A stretch of 64,000 bases of DNA from an uncultured Alphaproteobacteria bacterium (GCA_937995535.1 CALKJU010000050.1:44174-108173), one strand, 5' to 3'. Shown: positions 29,337 through 38,936, numbered from the stretch's first letter. Notes: generated by a model not told the origin, from the sequence alone. A program made the numbers and translations.

Positions 29337-29831
29337 TCACATCTCCTCGACGTAGCCGTGGCGGCTCGCGGGGAACCAGTCGTCGTCGAGGAGCCGGTCG
29401 AGGCTGTATGGGCATTCCGCCGGCAGCGCCGCGGCGGCGGCGCGATCGCCGGATAGAGCAAGCTTGCGCGCGGTACGCTTACGCTCACCACGGTAGATGT
29501 CGGCCAGCGCCAGCTCCAGCTCGCCGCGCAGGGTCGGGGTCAGGCGTTCTTGAAGCTCACGGCGGGCATCGTCCGTCAAGATGATCCAGCGCCGCCGAGG
29601 GTGCCGGTCGCCCGCATACTCGAGCTTCAGGAGGTGCTCGATCAACCGGCAGGCTTGGCTTCGAACGGCGCGCCATTCCGACCTCGCCAAGTCGTCCACC
29701 TCGGCGGCGAGGTTCTCCAGGTCGAGCGGACCGTTCCAGCGCGACCGGGCGAGGTCTCGCAGGGCTTCGGCCTGCCCCTTCGCCCAGGCGTAGTAGTCCT
29801 CGTCGTAGAGCGCCGCTGCGCGCGTCGCCAT
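29337..29831 (-). CDS. DUF29-family protein
   Basis: A 164-residue DUF29 protein of unknown function. The family pattern is clear: LYDEDYYAWAKGQAEALRDL at the N-terminus, LDLENLAAEVDDLARSEWRA, then LIEHLLKLEYAG and RRRWIILTDDARRELQERL. The start was put at ATG 29831; an upstream extension lacks similarity. DUF29 genes are scattered and often multicopy in alphaproteobacteria and cyanobacteria, sometimes near mobile or toxin-like loci, without a proven role. It lies 72 bases downstream of the transglutaminase gene on the same strand. Confidence 0.88.
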   Translation of the reverse strand: MATRAAALYDEDYYAWAKGQAEALRDLARSRWNGPLDLENLAAEVDDLARSEWRAVRSQACRLIEHLLKLEYAGDRHPRRRWIILTDDARRELQERLTPTLRGELELALADIYRGERKRTARKLALSGDRAAAAALPAECPYSLDRLLDDDWFPASRHGYVEEM

Positions 29832-29903
29832 CGGGTCATCTCCCGGCGTGCCGGCGGAGCGTAGCACAAGTAGCGATAACCGGCAGCGCGACGGCCCCAA
29901 GGA

Positions 29904-30782
29904 TCACCGCTCGAGCTGCGTCACGTCGACCGCGACCGTTACCGTGTGCTCGCCGCCACCGAACATGATGCCCTGGACGGGGCTGACGTCGCCGTAGTCG
30001 CGGCCCCAGGCGAGTGTCACGTGTTCGTCGCCGGGGATGAGGTCGTTGGTCGGGTCGAGGTCGACCCAGCCCTGGCCCGGGACCCAGATGGCGAGCCAGG
30101 CGTGGCTCGCGTCCGCGCCGATGAGCTTCTCCTTGCCCTCCGGCGGGCGGGTCAGCAGATAGCCGCTGACGTAGCGGGCGGCGAGACCGAGGCCGCGCAG
30201 GCAGGCGAGCTGCAGATGGGCGAAGTCCTGGCAGACGCCGCGGCGCAGGCGGAACACCTCCGGGACCGGCGTCGTGACCGTGGTCGCGGTCGGGTCGTAG
30301 GTGAAGTCGCGATGAATACGATGGGTGAGGTCGCGCGCGGCCTCCAGCACGGGGCGGCCGGGGCGGAACGAAGCCCGGGCATAGGCGAGAAGATCGGGGT
30401 CGATCGGGGTGTAGGGCGAGGCGAAGCGGTACTGGACCGCATCGAGGGTCTCGACCGCTCGGTCCTCGTCGAGGACCGCCAGGACGTCGTCCCAAGGTGG
30501 GGTGGCGGAGGGCTCCGGCACGGCGCGCGGGCGCACGTCGACGAAGCTCAGCGCGCGAAGCGTCAGCTCGGTGTGCGCCTGCTGGATGGTCAGGAAGGTG
30601 ACCGGGTTGCCGAAGTAATCCCGGTCCTCGTGGCGGACCGTGGGAGCCGGGGTGACCTCGAGCGCCGTGTCGCCCGTGATCTGGTGCGGGCACTGGCGCG
30701 GCAGCAGGTGCAAGACGTGATGCGAGATCGAGACCGGATGGGCGTAGGCGTAGGTGGTGCGGTGGCTGACCTCGTAGATCAC
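29904..30782 (-). CDS. Transglutaminase-like cysteine protease/transferase
   Basis: A 292-residue soluble protein with a bacterial transglutaminase-like N-terminal domain (about 1-85, YEVSHRTTYAYAHPVSISHH) and a transglutaminase core with catalytic triad C184 in RRGVCQDFAHL, H227 in SHAWLAIWVPGQGW and D243 in DLDPTND. Bacterial members are thought to be peptidases or amide hydrolases rather than cross-linkers. GTG start at 30782 overlaps the stop of the ATP-grasp/alpha-E gene by four bases. These gene partners recur in bacteria as a predicted peptide ligation and cleavage system. Confidence 0.92.
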   Translation of the reverse strand: MIYEVSHRTTYAYAHPVSISHHVLHLLPRQCPHQITGDTALEVTPAPTVRHEDRDYFGNPVTFLTIQQAHTELTLRALSFVDVRPRAVPEPSATPPWDDVLAVLDEDRAVETLDAVQYRFASPYTPIDPDLLAYARASFRPGRPVLEAARDLTHRIHRDFTYDPTATTVTTPVPEVFRLRRGVCQDFAHLQLACLRGLGLAARYVSGYLLTRPPEGKEKLIGADASHAWLAIWVPGQGWVDLDPTNDLIPGDEHVTLAWGRDYGDVSPVQGIMFGGGEHTVTVAVDVTQLER

Positions 30783-33358
30783 GGGGGGTCCCTCCGCCGC
30801 ATACCGAGGGTCGTCACGGCGGTCTCGGCGTGGGCGAAATGCGCGCGCGCGATGATGTCGGACAGCTCGGGCAGCGCCTTAGCGGCATCGTCCAGCAGCG
30901 CCGCCAGCGCCGGGCGCTCGCCAAGCAGGTCGGGCTCGAGCAGCGTTTTGAGATCAGCGAGACGCAGTGCGGTCAGCTGGCTAAGGACGAGGCGCTGCTC
31001 GGCGCTGCGGTGCGGCCCGTCGCTCGGCAGTTCGGCGAGATGCTGGTCGATGGCGGCGAGTTGGAAGGCGAGGGAGCGCGGGTTCGTCTCGTCGAGGAGC
31101 AGCAGGTCGAGGACCGGCGCCAGCAGCGGCGTCATCACGTAGCGCGAGCGATAGGTCATGAAGCTGTCGCCGAGCTCGAGGAGCAGCCGGAGCGAGCCGT
31201 CGCCCTCCGGATCCGGCGCCTCGAGGACCAAGCCCCGGGTCAGCTCGACCAGCCGCGCCGCGCGCTCCAGGCGGCGCCCCATCTCGAGGAAGCGCCAAGC
31301 GTAGTTGCGGGTCATGTTCTCGGCTTCGGTGCCACTGAAGGCGTTCAGATAGCGAACGCCCTCGTCGAGCAGGTCGAGCGCCTGCGCGGCCACGATCCGG
31401 CCCTGCGGCGCCCGCCACCGCCGGTCGACGTGGAGCGCGTTGAGCATGCGCCAGGCATCGTGGCTGATCTGGTCGCGGACGAGTGTCGCGGTGCGATGCA
31501 GGTGGTCGAGCCCCTCGCGCAGGCCATAGGGGCGATCCGGCTGGAACATCAGCGCGCCGAGCTGCTCGTCGAGCGTGCGGATCGGCCACGCGTCCTCCGT
31601 CGCCGGCGTGCGGCCCTTGCGCAGCACGATGTCGACGAGCCGGTGCAGCAGGTCGGGTCGTGCCTCGGGGCGGGAATCCTCGAGCAGGCGGGCGAGCACG
31701 CTGCGCAGCAGGCGCATCAGCGTCTCGGTCCGCTCGGCGTAGCGGCCGAGCCAGAACAGGTTGTCGGCGGTGCGCGAGAGCAGGTCGCGGCCGGTGCGGC
31801 GGAGATGCACGTCAGCGATCGCCTCGCGCATCAGACTGATCTGCTGTGGCTCCGGCTCGTCGCCGACGATCCAGAGGTCCTTGCTGCCGTAACCGTTCGG
31901 CAGCCTGGTCGTCGTCGGGCCGCCGGCGAGCCGGACGAGGCCGCCCGGGAGCACGCTCCAGCCGTCCTCGCCCTGGACGAGGAAAGTGCGGATCGCGAAG
32001 GGCGTCGGGCGCAGTTCGGTGCCGTCGAAGGCCGGCGTCGTCGCCAGTGCCACTGGCTCCTGGGCGACGAGGAGATGCCCCTCATGCCCGAGGCGGTCGA
32101 CGAAGGCCAGCAGGGCATCGCCGGTGAGCGACGAGCCGGGGATGCTCGGGCCGACCTCTCCGGGGTCGCTGCGCTGGGTCGCGCGGCCGACGAAGAGGCC
32201 CTCGAGGCGTGCCAGCGTCGCCGCCCGCTCCTGCGCGTTGCCAAGCCAGAAAGTCGGCGCGTCCTCGAGGCGGAGCTCCTCGCCGAGGAGGTGCCGGCAC
32301 AGCCGCCGCGAGAAGGGAGCCAGAACCCGGTTGTGGAGAACGCCGGCACCGATGGCGTTGGCGATCCGGACACGGCCCATTCGCGCGGCCTGCGCAAGCC
32401 CCGGCACGCCGAGCAACCCCTGCCCCGGCAGCAGCAGCGGATCACAGCGCGTGCCCGGGATCTTGCGGAGGATCGTCGAGACGCGTTGCAGACCGTCCAG
32501 TGTCTTGAGATAGACGGCGTTGTCCCGGACCGTGAGGTCCCCGCTCTCGACCAGGGTGAAGCCCAGATAGCGGGCGATGTAGGCGTTACTGAAATAGGAG
32601 GGATTGGCCGGTCCGGCGCTCAGCACCACCACCCGACCGTCCGGCAGGGCGGCCTGCTGCAGCGCCTGCTGCATCGCAAGGTAATAGCCGGCCAGACGGC
32701 GTGCGTGGCAGGCGAGGAAGAGATCCGCCAAGCCGTGGCTCAGGGCCACGCGCGAGGCGAGCAGGTAGCCGTTCCCGATCGCGAGGTCGGCCTGGTCGCC
32801 GAGGACGCGCCAGGAGCCGTCCGCGGTCCGCGCGATGTCGCAGGCATAGACCAGCAGCATCGGTCGCCGCGGTCCGGGCGGCCGCGCCGCGGGGCGCAGG
32901 AACTCGTCGCTGCCGAGCACGAGCGCCGGGGGCAGCACGCCATCGCGGAGCAGCCGCGCCTCGCCATAGAGATCCTGCAGCACAGCCTCGACCAGCCGGG
33001 CACGCTGGATCAGGCCGCGCTCGATCCCCGCCCATTCCCGCTCGTGCAGCAGCACGGGGACGAGGTCGAGCCGCCACGCGTGGGCGCGGTCGTCGGGATC
33101 GGCATAGACGTTGAAGGCGATACCGCTCTCACGGAGCAATCGGCGCGTGCTCTCGGCGGCTGCGTGGCGGCCGGCGGGTCCCAGAGCCGCCCAGCCAGCG
33201 GCGAAGCGCTGCCAGTGCGGCCGCACCACGCCGTCGGCCGTCAGCATCTCGTCGTGACCGTGCAGCCGAGTCGCATACCGAGCGAGAAAGTCCGGCACCA
33301 CCGGCATGTCGCTGGTCGGACGCGCGGCGACCTCGACGGCTTCGTCCATCACCGGCAT
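30779..33358 (-). CDS. Circularly permuted ATP-grasp protein fused to an alpha-E domain
   Basis: An 859-residue two-domain protein. Residues about 20-490 are a circularly permuted type 2 ATP-grasp (older DUF404/DUF407), with GIAFNVYADPDD, PRRPMLLVYACDIARTADG, VLGDQADLAIGNGYLLASR and GNAQERAATL. Residues about 530-855 are the alpha-E helical domain (DUF403), starting LLSRTADNLFWLGRYAERTE. In many genomes these are separate genes; the fusion supports a physical complex. The ATP-grasp is predicted to form peptide-like bonds. ATG 33358 has GAGGAG three bases before it; ATG 33349 is also possible. Coupled to the transglutaminase gene. Confidence 0.93.
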   Translation of the reverse strand: MPVMDEAVEVAARPTSDMPVVPDFLARYATRLHGHDEMLTADGVVRPHWQRFAAGWAALGPAGRHAAAESTRRLLRESGIAFNVYADPDDRAHAWRLDLVPVLLHEREWAGIERGLIQRARLVEAVLQDLYGEARLLRDGVLPPALVLGSDEFLRPAARPPGPRRPMLLVYACDIARTADGSWRVLGDQADLAIGNGYLLASRVALSHGLADLFLACHARRLAGYYLAMQQALQQAALPDGRVVVLSAGPANPSYFSNAYIARYLGFTLVESGDLTVRDNAVYLKTLDGLQRVSTILRKIPGTRCDPLLLPGQGLLGVPGLAQAARMGRVRIANAIGAGVLHNRVLAPFSRRLCRHLLGEELRLEDAPTFWLGNAQERAATLARLEGLFVGRATQRSDPGEVGPSIPGSSLTGDALLAFVDRLGHEGHLLVAQEPVALATTPAFDGTELRPTPFAIRTFLVQGEDGWSVLPGGLVRLAGGPTTTRLPNGYGSKDLWIVGDEPEPQQISLMREAIADVHLRRTGRDLLSRTADNLFWLGRYAERTETLMRLLRSVLARLLEDSRPEARPDLLHRLVDIVLRKGRTPATEDAWPIRTLDEQLGALMFQPDRPYGLREGLDHLHRTATLVRDQISHDAWRMLNALHVDRRWRAPQGRIVAAQALDLLDEGVRYLNAFSGTEAENMTRNYAWRFLEMGRRLERAARLVELTRGLVLEAPDPEGDGSLRLLLELGDSFMTYRSRYVMTPLLAPVLDLLLLDETNPRSLAFQLAAIDQHLAELPSDGPHRSAEQRLVLSQLTALRLADLKTLLEPDLLGERPALAALLDDAAKALPELSDIIARAHFAHAETAVTTLGMRRRDPP

Positions 33359-33451
33359 GTACTCCTCGGCGGCAGGGATGCACGAACCGTGCCGGCCTGT
33401 CCACGGGCGCGCGACGAGGTTTGAGCGCCCGACCGAGGGGATCGGCGCACC

Positions 33452-34678
33452 ATGTCGAATGCGATCGAGAGCCGCCGCGAGCCCACACTGCGCGGGATCC
33501 CGCGCAGCATCTGGATGCTCGGGTTCGTCAGCCTGTTCATGGACACCTCGTCCGAGCTGGTCCACAGTCTCCTGCCGATCTTCCTCGTCGGCACGCTCGG
33601 TGCCTCGACCGTGACGGTCGGGCTGATCGAGGGCATCGGCGAGGCAACCGCCGCGATCACCAAGGTCTTCTCCGGAACCCTCAGCGACTGGCTGCAGCAC
33701 CGCAAATGGCTGGCCGTCGCCGGCTACGGCCTCGCCGCCCTCACCAAGCCGCTGTTCCCACTGGCGACCAGCATCCACATGGTGCTGACAGCGCGGTTCC
33801 TCGACCGGGTCGGCAAGGGCATCCGCGGCGCGCCGCGCGATGCTCTCGTCGCCGACCTGGCGCCCCGGCACCTGCTCGGCGCCGCCTTCGGCCTGCGACA
33901 GGCACTCGACACCGTCGGCGCCTTTGCCGGACCGCTCCTCGCGATCGCGCTGATGGCGCTGTTCGCCGACGACATCCGCCTGGTCCTCTGGGTGGCCGTG
34001 CTGCCGGCCCTGGCGGCCGTGCTGCTGCTCGCGCTGGGCGTGCGCGAGCCGGAACGGGTCCGGCCGCTGGAAGTTGCGCCGCGCCCGCCGCTGCGGCTCG
34101 CGCAGCTGCGCGGGCTCGGCGGGGCCTACTGGACGGTTGTCGGCATCGGCGCGGTGCTGACGCTGGCTCGCTTCAGCGAGGCCTTCCTCGTCCTCAAGGC
34201 AGCCGATGTCGGTCTCGCCGTCGGTCTCGTGCCGCTGGTCATGGTGGTCATGAACGTTGCCTATGCGCTATCCGCCTACCCGGCGGGCGCGCTGTCCGAC
34301 CGGCGTGGTCGCGGGCGGGTGCTGGTCATCGGGGTGGCGCTGCTGCTCAGCGCCGACCTCGTCCTCGCCGCGGCCGACGGGCCGGCGCTCCTCGCCGTGG
34401 GTGTCGTCCTGTGGGGCCTGCATATGGGGTTCAGCCAGGGGCTGCTCGGAGCGATGGTCGCGGAAACGACCGCCGAGGCGGTCAGAGGCACGGGCTTCGG
34501 CCTCTTCAACCTGATCAGCGGGCTGGCGCTCCTGCTGGCAAGCGTGATCGCCGGGGCGCTGTGGGCGGTCGGCGGGCCGTCGGCGACGTTTCTCGCCGGC
34601 GCGGGCTTCACGCTCCTGGCGTTCCTCGGGCTCACCGCCCTGGTCCGCCGGGGCTTGCTGGCCGGGCCCAAGCGATGA
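33452..34678 (+). CDS. Major facilitator superfamily transporter
   Basis: A 408-residue transporter with about twelve hydrophobic helices. The loop between helices 2 and 3 reads SGTLSDWLQHRKWLAVAGYG, and RFLDRVGKGIRGAPRDALVAD is a motif of a bacterial MFS subgroup of unknown substrate. The second half repeats the pattern with YPAGALSDRRGRGRVLVIG. Coupled to crcB by an ATGA overlap, so a link to fluoride or small-anion handling is possible but unproven. It is divergent from the ATP-grasp/alpha-E gene with 93 bases between. Confidence 0.88.
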   Translation: MSNAIESRREPTLRGIPRSIWMLGFVSLFMDTSSELVHSLLPIFLVGTLGASTVTVGLIEGIGEATAAITKVFSGTLSDWLQHRKWLAVAGYGLAALTKPLFPLATSIHMVLTARFLDRVGKGIRGAPRDALVADLAPRHLLGAAFGLRQALDTVGAFAGPLLAIALMALFADDIRLVLWVAVLPALAAVLLLALGVREPERVRPLEVAPRPPLRLAQLRGLGGAYWTVVGIGAVLTLARFSEAFLVLKAADVGLAVGLVPLVMVVMNVAYALSAYPAGALSDRRGRGRVLVIGVALLLSADLVLAAADGPALLAVGVVLWGLHMGFSQGLLGAMVAETTAEAVRGTGFGLFNLISGLALLLASVIAGALWAVGGPSATFLAGAGFTLLAFLGLTALVRRGLLAGPKR

Positions 34679-35067
34679 GCGCCTATCTCGCCGTCGCGGT
34701 CGGCGGGGCCCTGGGCAGCATGGCCCGGTTCTGGTGCTCCGGCCTCGCCGCCTACTCCTTCGGGGAGACCTTTCCCTGGGGGACGATGCTGGTGAACATC
34801 GTCGGCTCGTTCGCGATCGGCCTGTTCGCGACGCTGACCGGACCCGACGGCCGGCTGTTCGTTCCCGGGGAGTGGCGGATCTTCGTCATGGTCGGCCTCC
34901 TCGGCGGCTTCACCACCTTCTCCTCCTTCAGCCTGCAGACCCTCGCGCTGGTCCGGGACTCCGAGTACCTGTACGCTGCGGCGAACGTGTTGGGCTCCGT
35001 CCTGCTGTGCCTGGTCGGCGTTTGGCTCGGGCACCTGCTGGCGCTGCTGATCAACGCGCCGCGGTGA
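34675..35067 (+). CDS. crcB: Fluoride exporter CrcB/Fluc
   Basis: A 130-residue four-helix membrane protein of the Fluc fluoride channel family. Seen are the start VGGALGSMARFWCSG, the pore Asn in WGTMLVNIVGSFAIGLFA, and GLLGGFTTFSSFSLQT with the Phe/Thr track of the channel. The start ATG 34675 overlaps the MFS stop. No fluoride riboswitch can precede it because there is no untranslated leader. DUF190 follows after 9 bases. Confidence 0.95.
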   Translation: MSAYLAVAVGGALGSMARFWCSGLAAYSFGETFPWGTMLVNIVGSFAIGLFATLTGPDGRLFVPGEWRIFVMVGLLGGFTTFSSFSLQTLALVRDSEYLYAAANVLGSVLLCLVGVWLGHLLALLINAPR

Positions 35068-35076
35068 GGTGACACC

Positions 35077-35433
35077 ATGGCCGTCCTGCACAACGCCGTC
35101 CTGCTTAGGCTCTTCATGGGCGAGAACGACCGCCATGGACGCCAGCCGCTGTACGAGGCGGTGGTGCTCAAGGCGCGCGAGCTCGGCCTCGCCGGGGCCA
35201 CGGTCCTGCGCGGGCCGCTCGGCTTCGGCCACTCGAGCACGCTGCACACCGCCAAGATCCTGCGTCTGTCCGAGGATCTCCCGATGGTCGTCGAGATCGT
35301 CGACAGCGAGGAGAAGGTGCGCAGGCTGATCAGCGCTCTCGAGCCCATGCTCGCCGCCAGCAGCACGCTGATCACCGTGGAGCGCGTCGAGGTCGTCCGC
35401 TACGGCCGCGAGAACGGGGCACGGTTCGGCTGA
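35077..35433 (+). CDS. DUF190 protein (PII-like fold)
   Basis: A 118-residue DUF190 protein, with LLRLFMGENDRHGRQPLYEA, GLAGATVLRGPLGFGHSS and LPMVVEIVDSEEKVRRLI. The fold resembles PII signalling proteins and the family is repeatedly found next to crcB, where a regulatory role in fluoride export is suspected. No catalytic residues are known. It ends the MFS-crcB-DUF190 operon and faces the large transglutaminase gene, whose stop is 51 bases away. Confidence 0.92.
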   Translation: MAVLHNAVLLRLFMGENDRHGRQPLYEAVVLKARELGLAGATVLRGPLGFGHSSTLHTAKILRLSEDLPMVVEIVDSEEKVRRLISALEPMLAASSTLITVERVEVVRYGRENGARFG

Positions 35434-35484
35434 GACCGAGGCGGGGGAGGGAGCGATGGAGGCGCCCGCTTCCCGGAGGCCGGA

Positions 35485-38400
35485 TCATCCGAACCGCCTG
35501 AGATCCAGCGTGTGCGGGAACTGGGGATGCGGAGCCGCGGGCAGTGGATCGACGCGGCCCGGCGTGTGGCCGAACGGCTGGAAGCGCGCGAGACGGCGGC
35601 CCTCGGCCTCGAACTCGTTGATCGGCAAGGTCTCGAAGTTGCGGCCGCCGGGATGCATCACATGGTAGGTGCAGCCGCCGAGCGAGCGGCCGTTCCAGCG
35701 GTCGACCAGGTCGAAGACCAGCGGCGAGTGGACCGGGATCGTCGGGTGCAGGCAGCGCGGCGGCTGCCAGGCACGGAAGCGCACGCCCGCGACCCGGGTC
35801 TCGAGCTGGCTCGTCGGTGCGAGCGGTATCTCCCTCCGGTTGCAGGTCACCGCCCAGCGGTCGTCCAACGCGCCCGACACCTTGACCTGGAGGCGCTCGA
35901 CGGAGCTGTCGACGTAGCGCGCCGTGCCGCCAGCGACGACGTCCTCGCCCATGACGTGCCACGGCTCGAGCGCCGCGCGCAGCTCGATCTCGATCCCCCG
36001 TGGGCGGATACTGCCGTAGAGCGGGAAGCGGAACTCGAAGTGCGTGGCGAACCAGTCGGGTCGCAGATCGAACTCGGTGGCCACCCGGATCTCCGCCAGG
36101 ACCTCGCAGAAGTCCTCCCAGACATAGTGGGGCAGCATGAAGCGGTCGTGCAGCGCCGTCGCGAAGCGGATCAGCGGTCGACGGTACGGCTCGGCCCAGA
36201 ACCAGGCAATGAGCGCCCGGAGCACGAGCTGTTGCGCGAGGCTCATGCGCGCGTGCGGCGGCATCTCGAAGGCACGGAACTCGACCAGGCCGAGCCGACC
36301 GGTCGGGCCTTCGGGGGCGTAGAGCTTGTCGATGCAGATCTCGGCGCGATGGGTGTTGCCGGTGACGTCGGCGAGGAGGTCGCGGAAGATCCGGTCGACG
36401 AGCCAGGGCGGCACAGCGCCGCCAGCCGGTTCCGGGACCTGCGCCAGCGCCACCTCCAGCTCGTAGAGCTGGTCCTGGCGGGCCTCGTCGATCCGCGGCG
36501 CCTGGCTCGTTGGCCCGATGAACTGCCCCGAGAACAGGTACGAGAGCGAGGGGTGGTTCTGCCAATAGGTGACGAGCGAGGCGAGCAGGTCCGGGCGGCG
36601 CAGGAACGGGCTGTCGGGCGGGCTCGGTCCGCCGACGACGACGTGGTTGCCACCGCCGGTGCCCGCCTGGCGCCCGTCGAGCATGAACTTGCAGGTGTCG
36701 AGCCGAGCGCGTCGCGCCTCCTCGTAGAGCGCCTCGGTGATCGCGACCTGCTCGTCCCAGGAGTGGGCGGGATGGATGTTGACCTCGATCACGCCCGGAT
36801 CGGGCGTCACCTTGATCACGTTCAGCCGCGCGTCGGGCGGCGGCGGGTAGCCCTCGAGGTGGATCGGCAGTCCCAGCTCGGCGGCCACGTCCTCGACCGC
36901 TCCGACCAGCTCGACAAACGCGGCGGCATCTTCGAGCGGCGGGAGGAAGACGCACAGCCGGCCATCGCGCGGCTCGACGGCCAGCGCGGTGCGCACCGCT
37001 CCCGCCTCGATCGTCGATCCTGCCGGCGCAACGGGCACTGGCGGCGCCGGTGCGCGCGGCTGCAGCAGCGGTGCCACGGCTGGCAGGGCGGCGTGGGCGG
37101 CGAACGGGTCGAGCGGATGGATGTGGGGGTAGTCGGCCGGCGCGACGTAGGGCAACGAGCCGAGCGGGAGTCGGAAGCCGACCGGTGAGTCGCCGGGAAC
37201 GAGAAACAGCCGCCCCCGCCGCGTGGTCCACAGCTCGCTGCGCCAGCCCCCGCCGTCGCGCGCCTGCCAGCGCTGGATCGGCAGCACATAACCGCGCGGC
37301 TGGCCGAGGCCACGGTCGAACACGCGGGCGAGGCGGGCGCGGTCCTGGGGGTCGTCGAGCCGGTTGTCGGATGGATCGAGTTCCTCCGGCAGAAGGTGTT
37401 CCTTGAGCAGGTAGTGCGCGGTGTCCTCGAAGGCCGGCTGGGCGTGGGCCGGATCGACCCCGAGCCGCTCGGCCAGCGCCGCCGCGAACCGCTCCGCAGC
37501 GTCGACGCCGGCCCCCGTGTCGACCCTCTCGGTGGCAATCAGCGCCGGATCGCGCCACAGGGGCAGACCGTCGCCGCGCCAGTAGAGGGCGAACGCCCAA
37601 CGCGGCAGAGGCTCGCCGGGATACCACTTGCCCTGGCCGTAATGGAGCAGGCCACCCGGCGCGAAGCGATCGCGGAGCCGCCGGATCAAATCGTCGGCGC
37701 GCTGGCGCTTGGTCGGGCCGACCGCCTCGGTGTTCCACTCCGGTGCATCACGATCGTCGATCGCGACGAAAGTCGGCTCACCGCCAACGGTGAGGCGCAC
37801 GTCCTGAGCGGCGAGGCGGGCGTCGACGGCGCGCCCTGCAGCCAGCACAGCGGCCCATTGCTCGTCGGTGTAGGGCTTGGTGACGCGCGGCTGCTCGAAG
37901 ATCCGTGAGAGCTTCATCGCGACATCGAAAGTCACCTCGCACGGGTCGACGACCCCGGTAATCGGCGCCGCATTCTGCGGGTCGGGCGTCGCCGCGAGCG
38001 GCAGATGGCCCTCGCCCGCGAGCAGCCCCGAAGTGGGATCGAGACCGATCCACCCGGCCCCCGGCAGGTACACATCGGCCCAGGCGTGGAGGTCGGTGAA
38101 GTCCTCCGCCGCGCCGGACGGGCCATCGAGCGCCTTCATGTCGGGCTTGAGCTGGATGAGGTATCCAGAGACGAAACGCGCCGCGAGGCCAAGCTGGCGG
38201 AGGATGTTGACGAGCAGCCAGGCGCTGTCGCGGCACGAGCCGCAGGCCAGCGCCAGCGTCTCCTCGGGCGTCTGTACGCCCGGTTCCATGCGGATGAGAT
38301 AGCGCACATCGCGCCACAGACGTTGGTTGAGGTTGACCAGGAAGTCGACCGTACCCGTGCTCGCGCGGGGGACCTCGGCCAGCCATGCTGCGAGGTGCGG

Positions 38401-38772
38401 GCCCGGCGGCGTGCATTCCAGATAGGGCTCGAGATCCTTGCGGAGCAGCGGCTCGTAAGTGAGCGGCACCTGCTCGGCGCTCGGCTCGAGAAAGAAGTCG
38501 AACGGATTGACGACCGCCATCTCGGCCGTCAGGTCGACTTCGATCGACAGCTCACGGGTCCGCTCGGGGAAAACGAACCGCGCGAGCCAGTTGCCGTGCG
38601 GGTCCTGCTGCCAGTTCAGGAAATGCTTTTGCGGCTGGACCGTCAGTGAGTAGCTGAGGATGCGCGTACGGCAATGCGGCGCCGGCCGAAGCCGGACGAC
38701 CTGCGGCCCGAGGGCCACGAGCCGATCGTAGCGGTAGACCGTTCGATGGCTGAGCGCCACGTGCATGACCAT
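35485..38772 (-). CDS. Transglutaminase-like protein fused to DUF2126
   Basis: A 1095-residue protein. Residues 1-85 are the transglutaminase N-terminal domain, about 140-260 the core with C180 in LACGSCRDSAWLL, H229 in DLHAWADVYLPGAGW and D245 in GLDPTSG. Residues about 320-1095 are DUF2126, a domain related to amidoligase/ATP-grasp peptide systems, with LTVGGEPTFVAIDDRDAPEW, GQGKWYPGEPLPRWA, NVIKVTPDPGVIEVNIHPAH and TGGGNHVVVGGP. The product peptide is unknown. It probably works with the transglutaminase and ATP-grasp/alpha-E proteins encoded 2 kb away. Start may be ATG 38766 instead. Confidence 0.94.
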   Translation of the reverse strand: MVMHVALSHRTVYRYDRLVALGPQVVRLRPAPHCRTRILSYSLTVQPQKHFLNWQQDPHGNWLARFVFPERTRELSIEVDLTAEMAVVNPFDFFLEPSAEQVPLTYEPLLRKDLEPYLECTPPGPHLAAWLAEVPRASTGTVDFLVNLNQRLWRDVRYLIRMEPGVQTPEETLALACGSCRDSAWLLVNILRQLGLAARFVSGYLIQLKPDMKALDGPSGAAEDFTDLHAWADVYLPGAGWIGLDPTSGLLAGEGHLPLAATPDPQNAAPITGVVDPCEVTFDVAMKLSRIFEQPRVTKPYTDEQWAAVLAAGRAVDARLAAQDVRLTVGGEPTFVAIDDRDAPEWNTEAVGPTKRQRADDLIRRLRDRFAPGGLLHYGQGKWYPGEPLPRWAFALYWRGDGLPLWRDPALIATERVDTGAGVDAAERFAAALAERLGVDPAHAQPAFEDTAHYLLKEHLLPEELDPSDNRLDDPQDRARLARVFDRGLGQPRGYVLPIQRWQARDGGGWRSELWTTRRGRLFLVPGDSPVGFRLPLGSLPYVAPADYPHIHPLDPFAAHAALPAVAPLLQPRAPAPPVPVAPAGSTIEAGAVRTALAVEPRDGRLCVFLPPLEDAAAFVELVGAVEDVAAELGLPIHLEGYPPPPDARLNVIKVTPDPGVIEVNIHPAHSWDEQVAITEALYEEARRARLDTCKFMLDGRQAGTGGGNHVVVGGPSPPDSPFLRRPDLLASLVTYWQNHPSLSYLFSGQFIGPTSQAPRIDEARQDQLYELEVALAQVPEPAGGAVPPWLVDRIFRDLLADVTGNTHRAEICIDKLYAPEGPTGRLGLVEFRAFEMPPHARMSLAQQLVLRALIAWFWAEPYRRPLIRFATALHDRFMLPHYVWEDFCEVLAEIRVATEFDLRPDWFATHFEFRFPLYGSIRPRGIEIELRAALEPWHVMGEDVVAGGTARYVDSSVERLQVKVSGALDDRWAVTCNRREIPLAPTSQLETRVAGVRFRAWQPPRCLHPTIPVHSPLVFDLVDRWNGRSLGGCTYHVMHPGGRNFETLPINEFEAEGRRLARFQPFGHTPGRVDPLPAAPHPQFPHTLDLRRFG

Positions 38773-38936
38773 GAAGCGAGCGTTCCTCCGACAGCGGCTG
38801 GCGCGGTTCTAGGCACATCGGTGGGTGGCGGCGAGCCTGTCGCGCACCGTCGAGATTCGCCCAGCTGTAAGCAAGGGAAGGGCCATCGGGCGCGGATCGG
38901 TGACGGCTGGCCGACCGGCACGCCGGCGTTGTAGGA

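Noticed and set aside
34600..34700. Fluoride riboswitch before crcB
   Set aside because: crcB starts inside the stop of the preceding gene, leaving no leader, and no riboswitch-like fold was seen.
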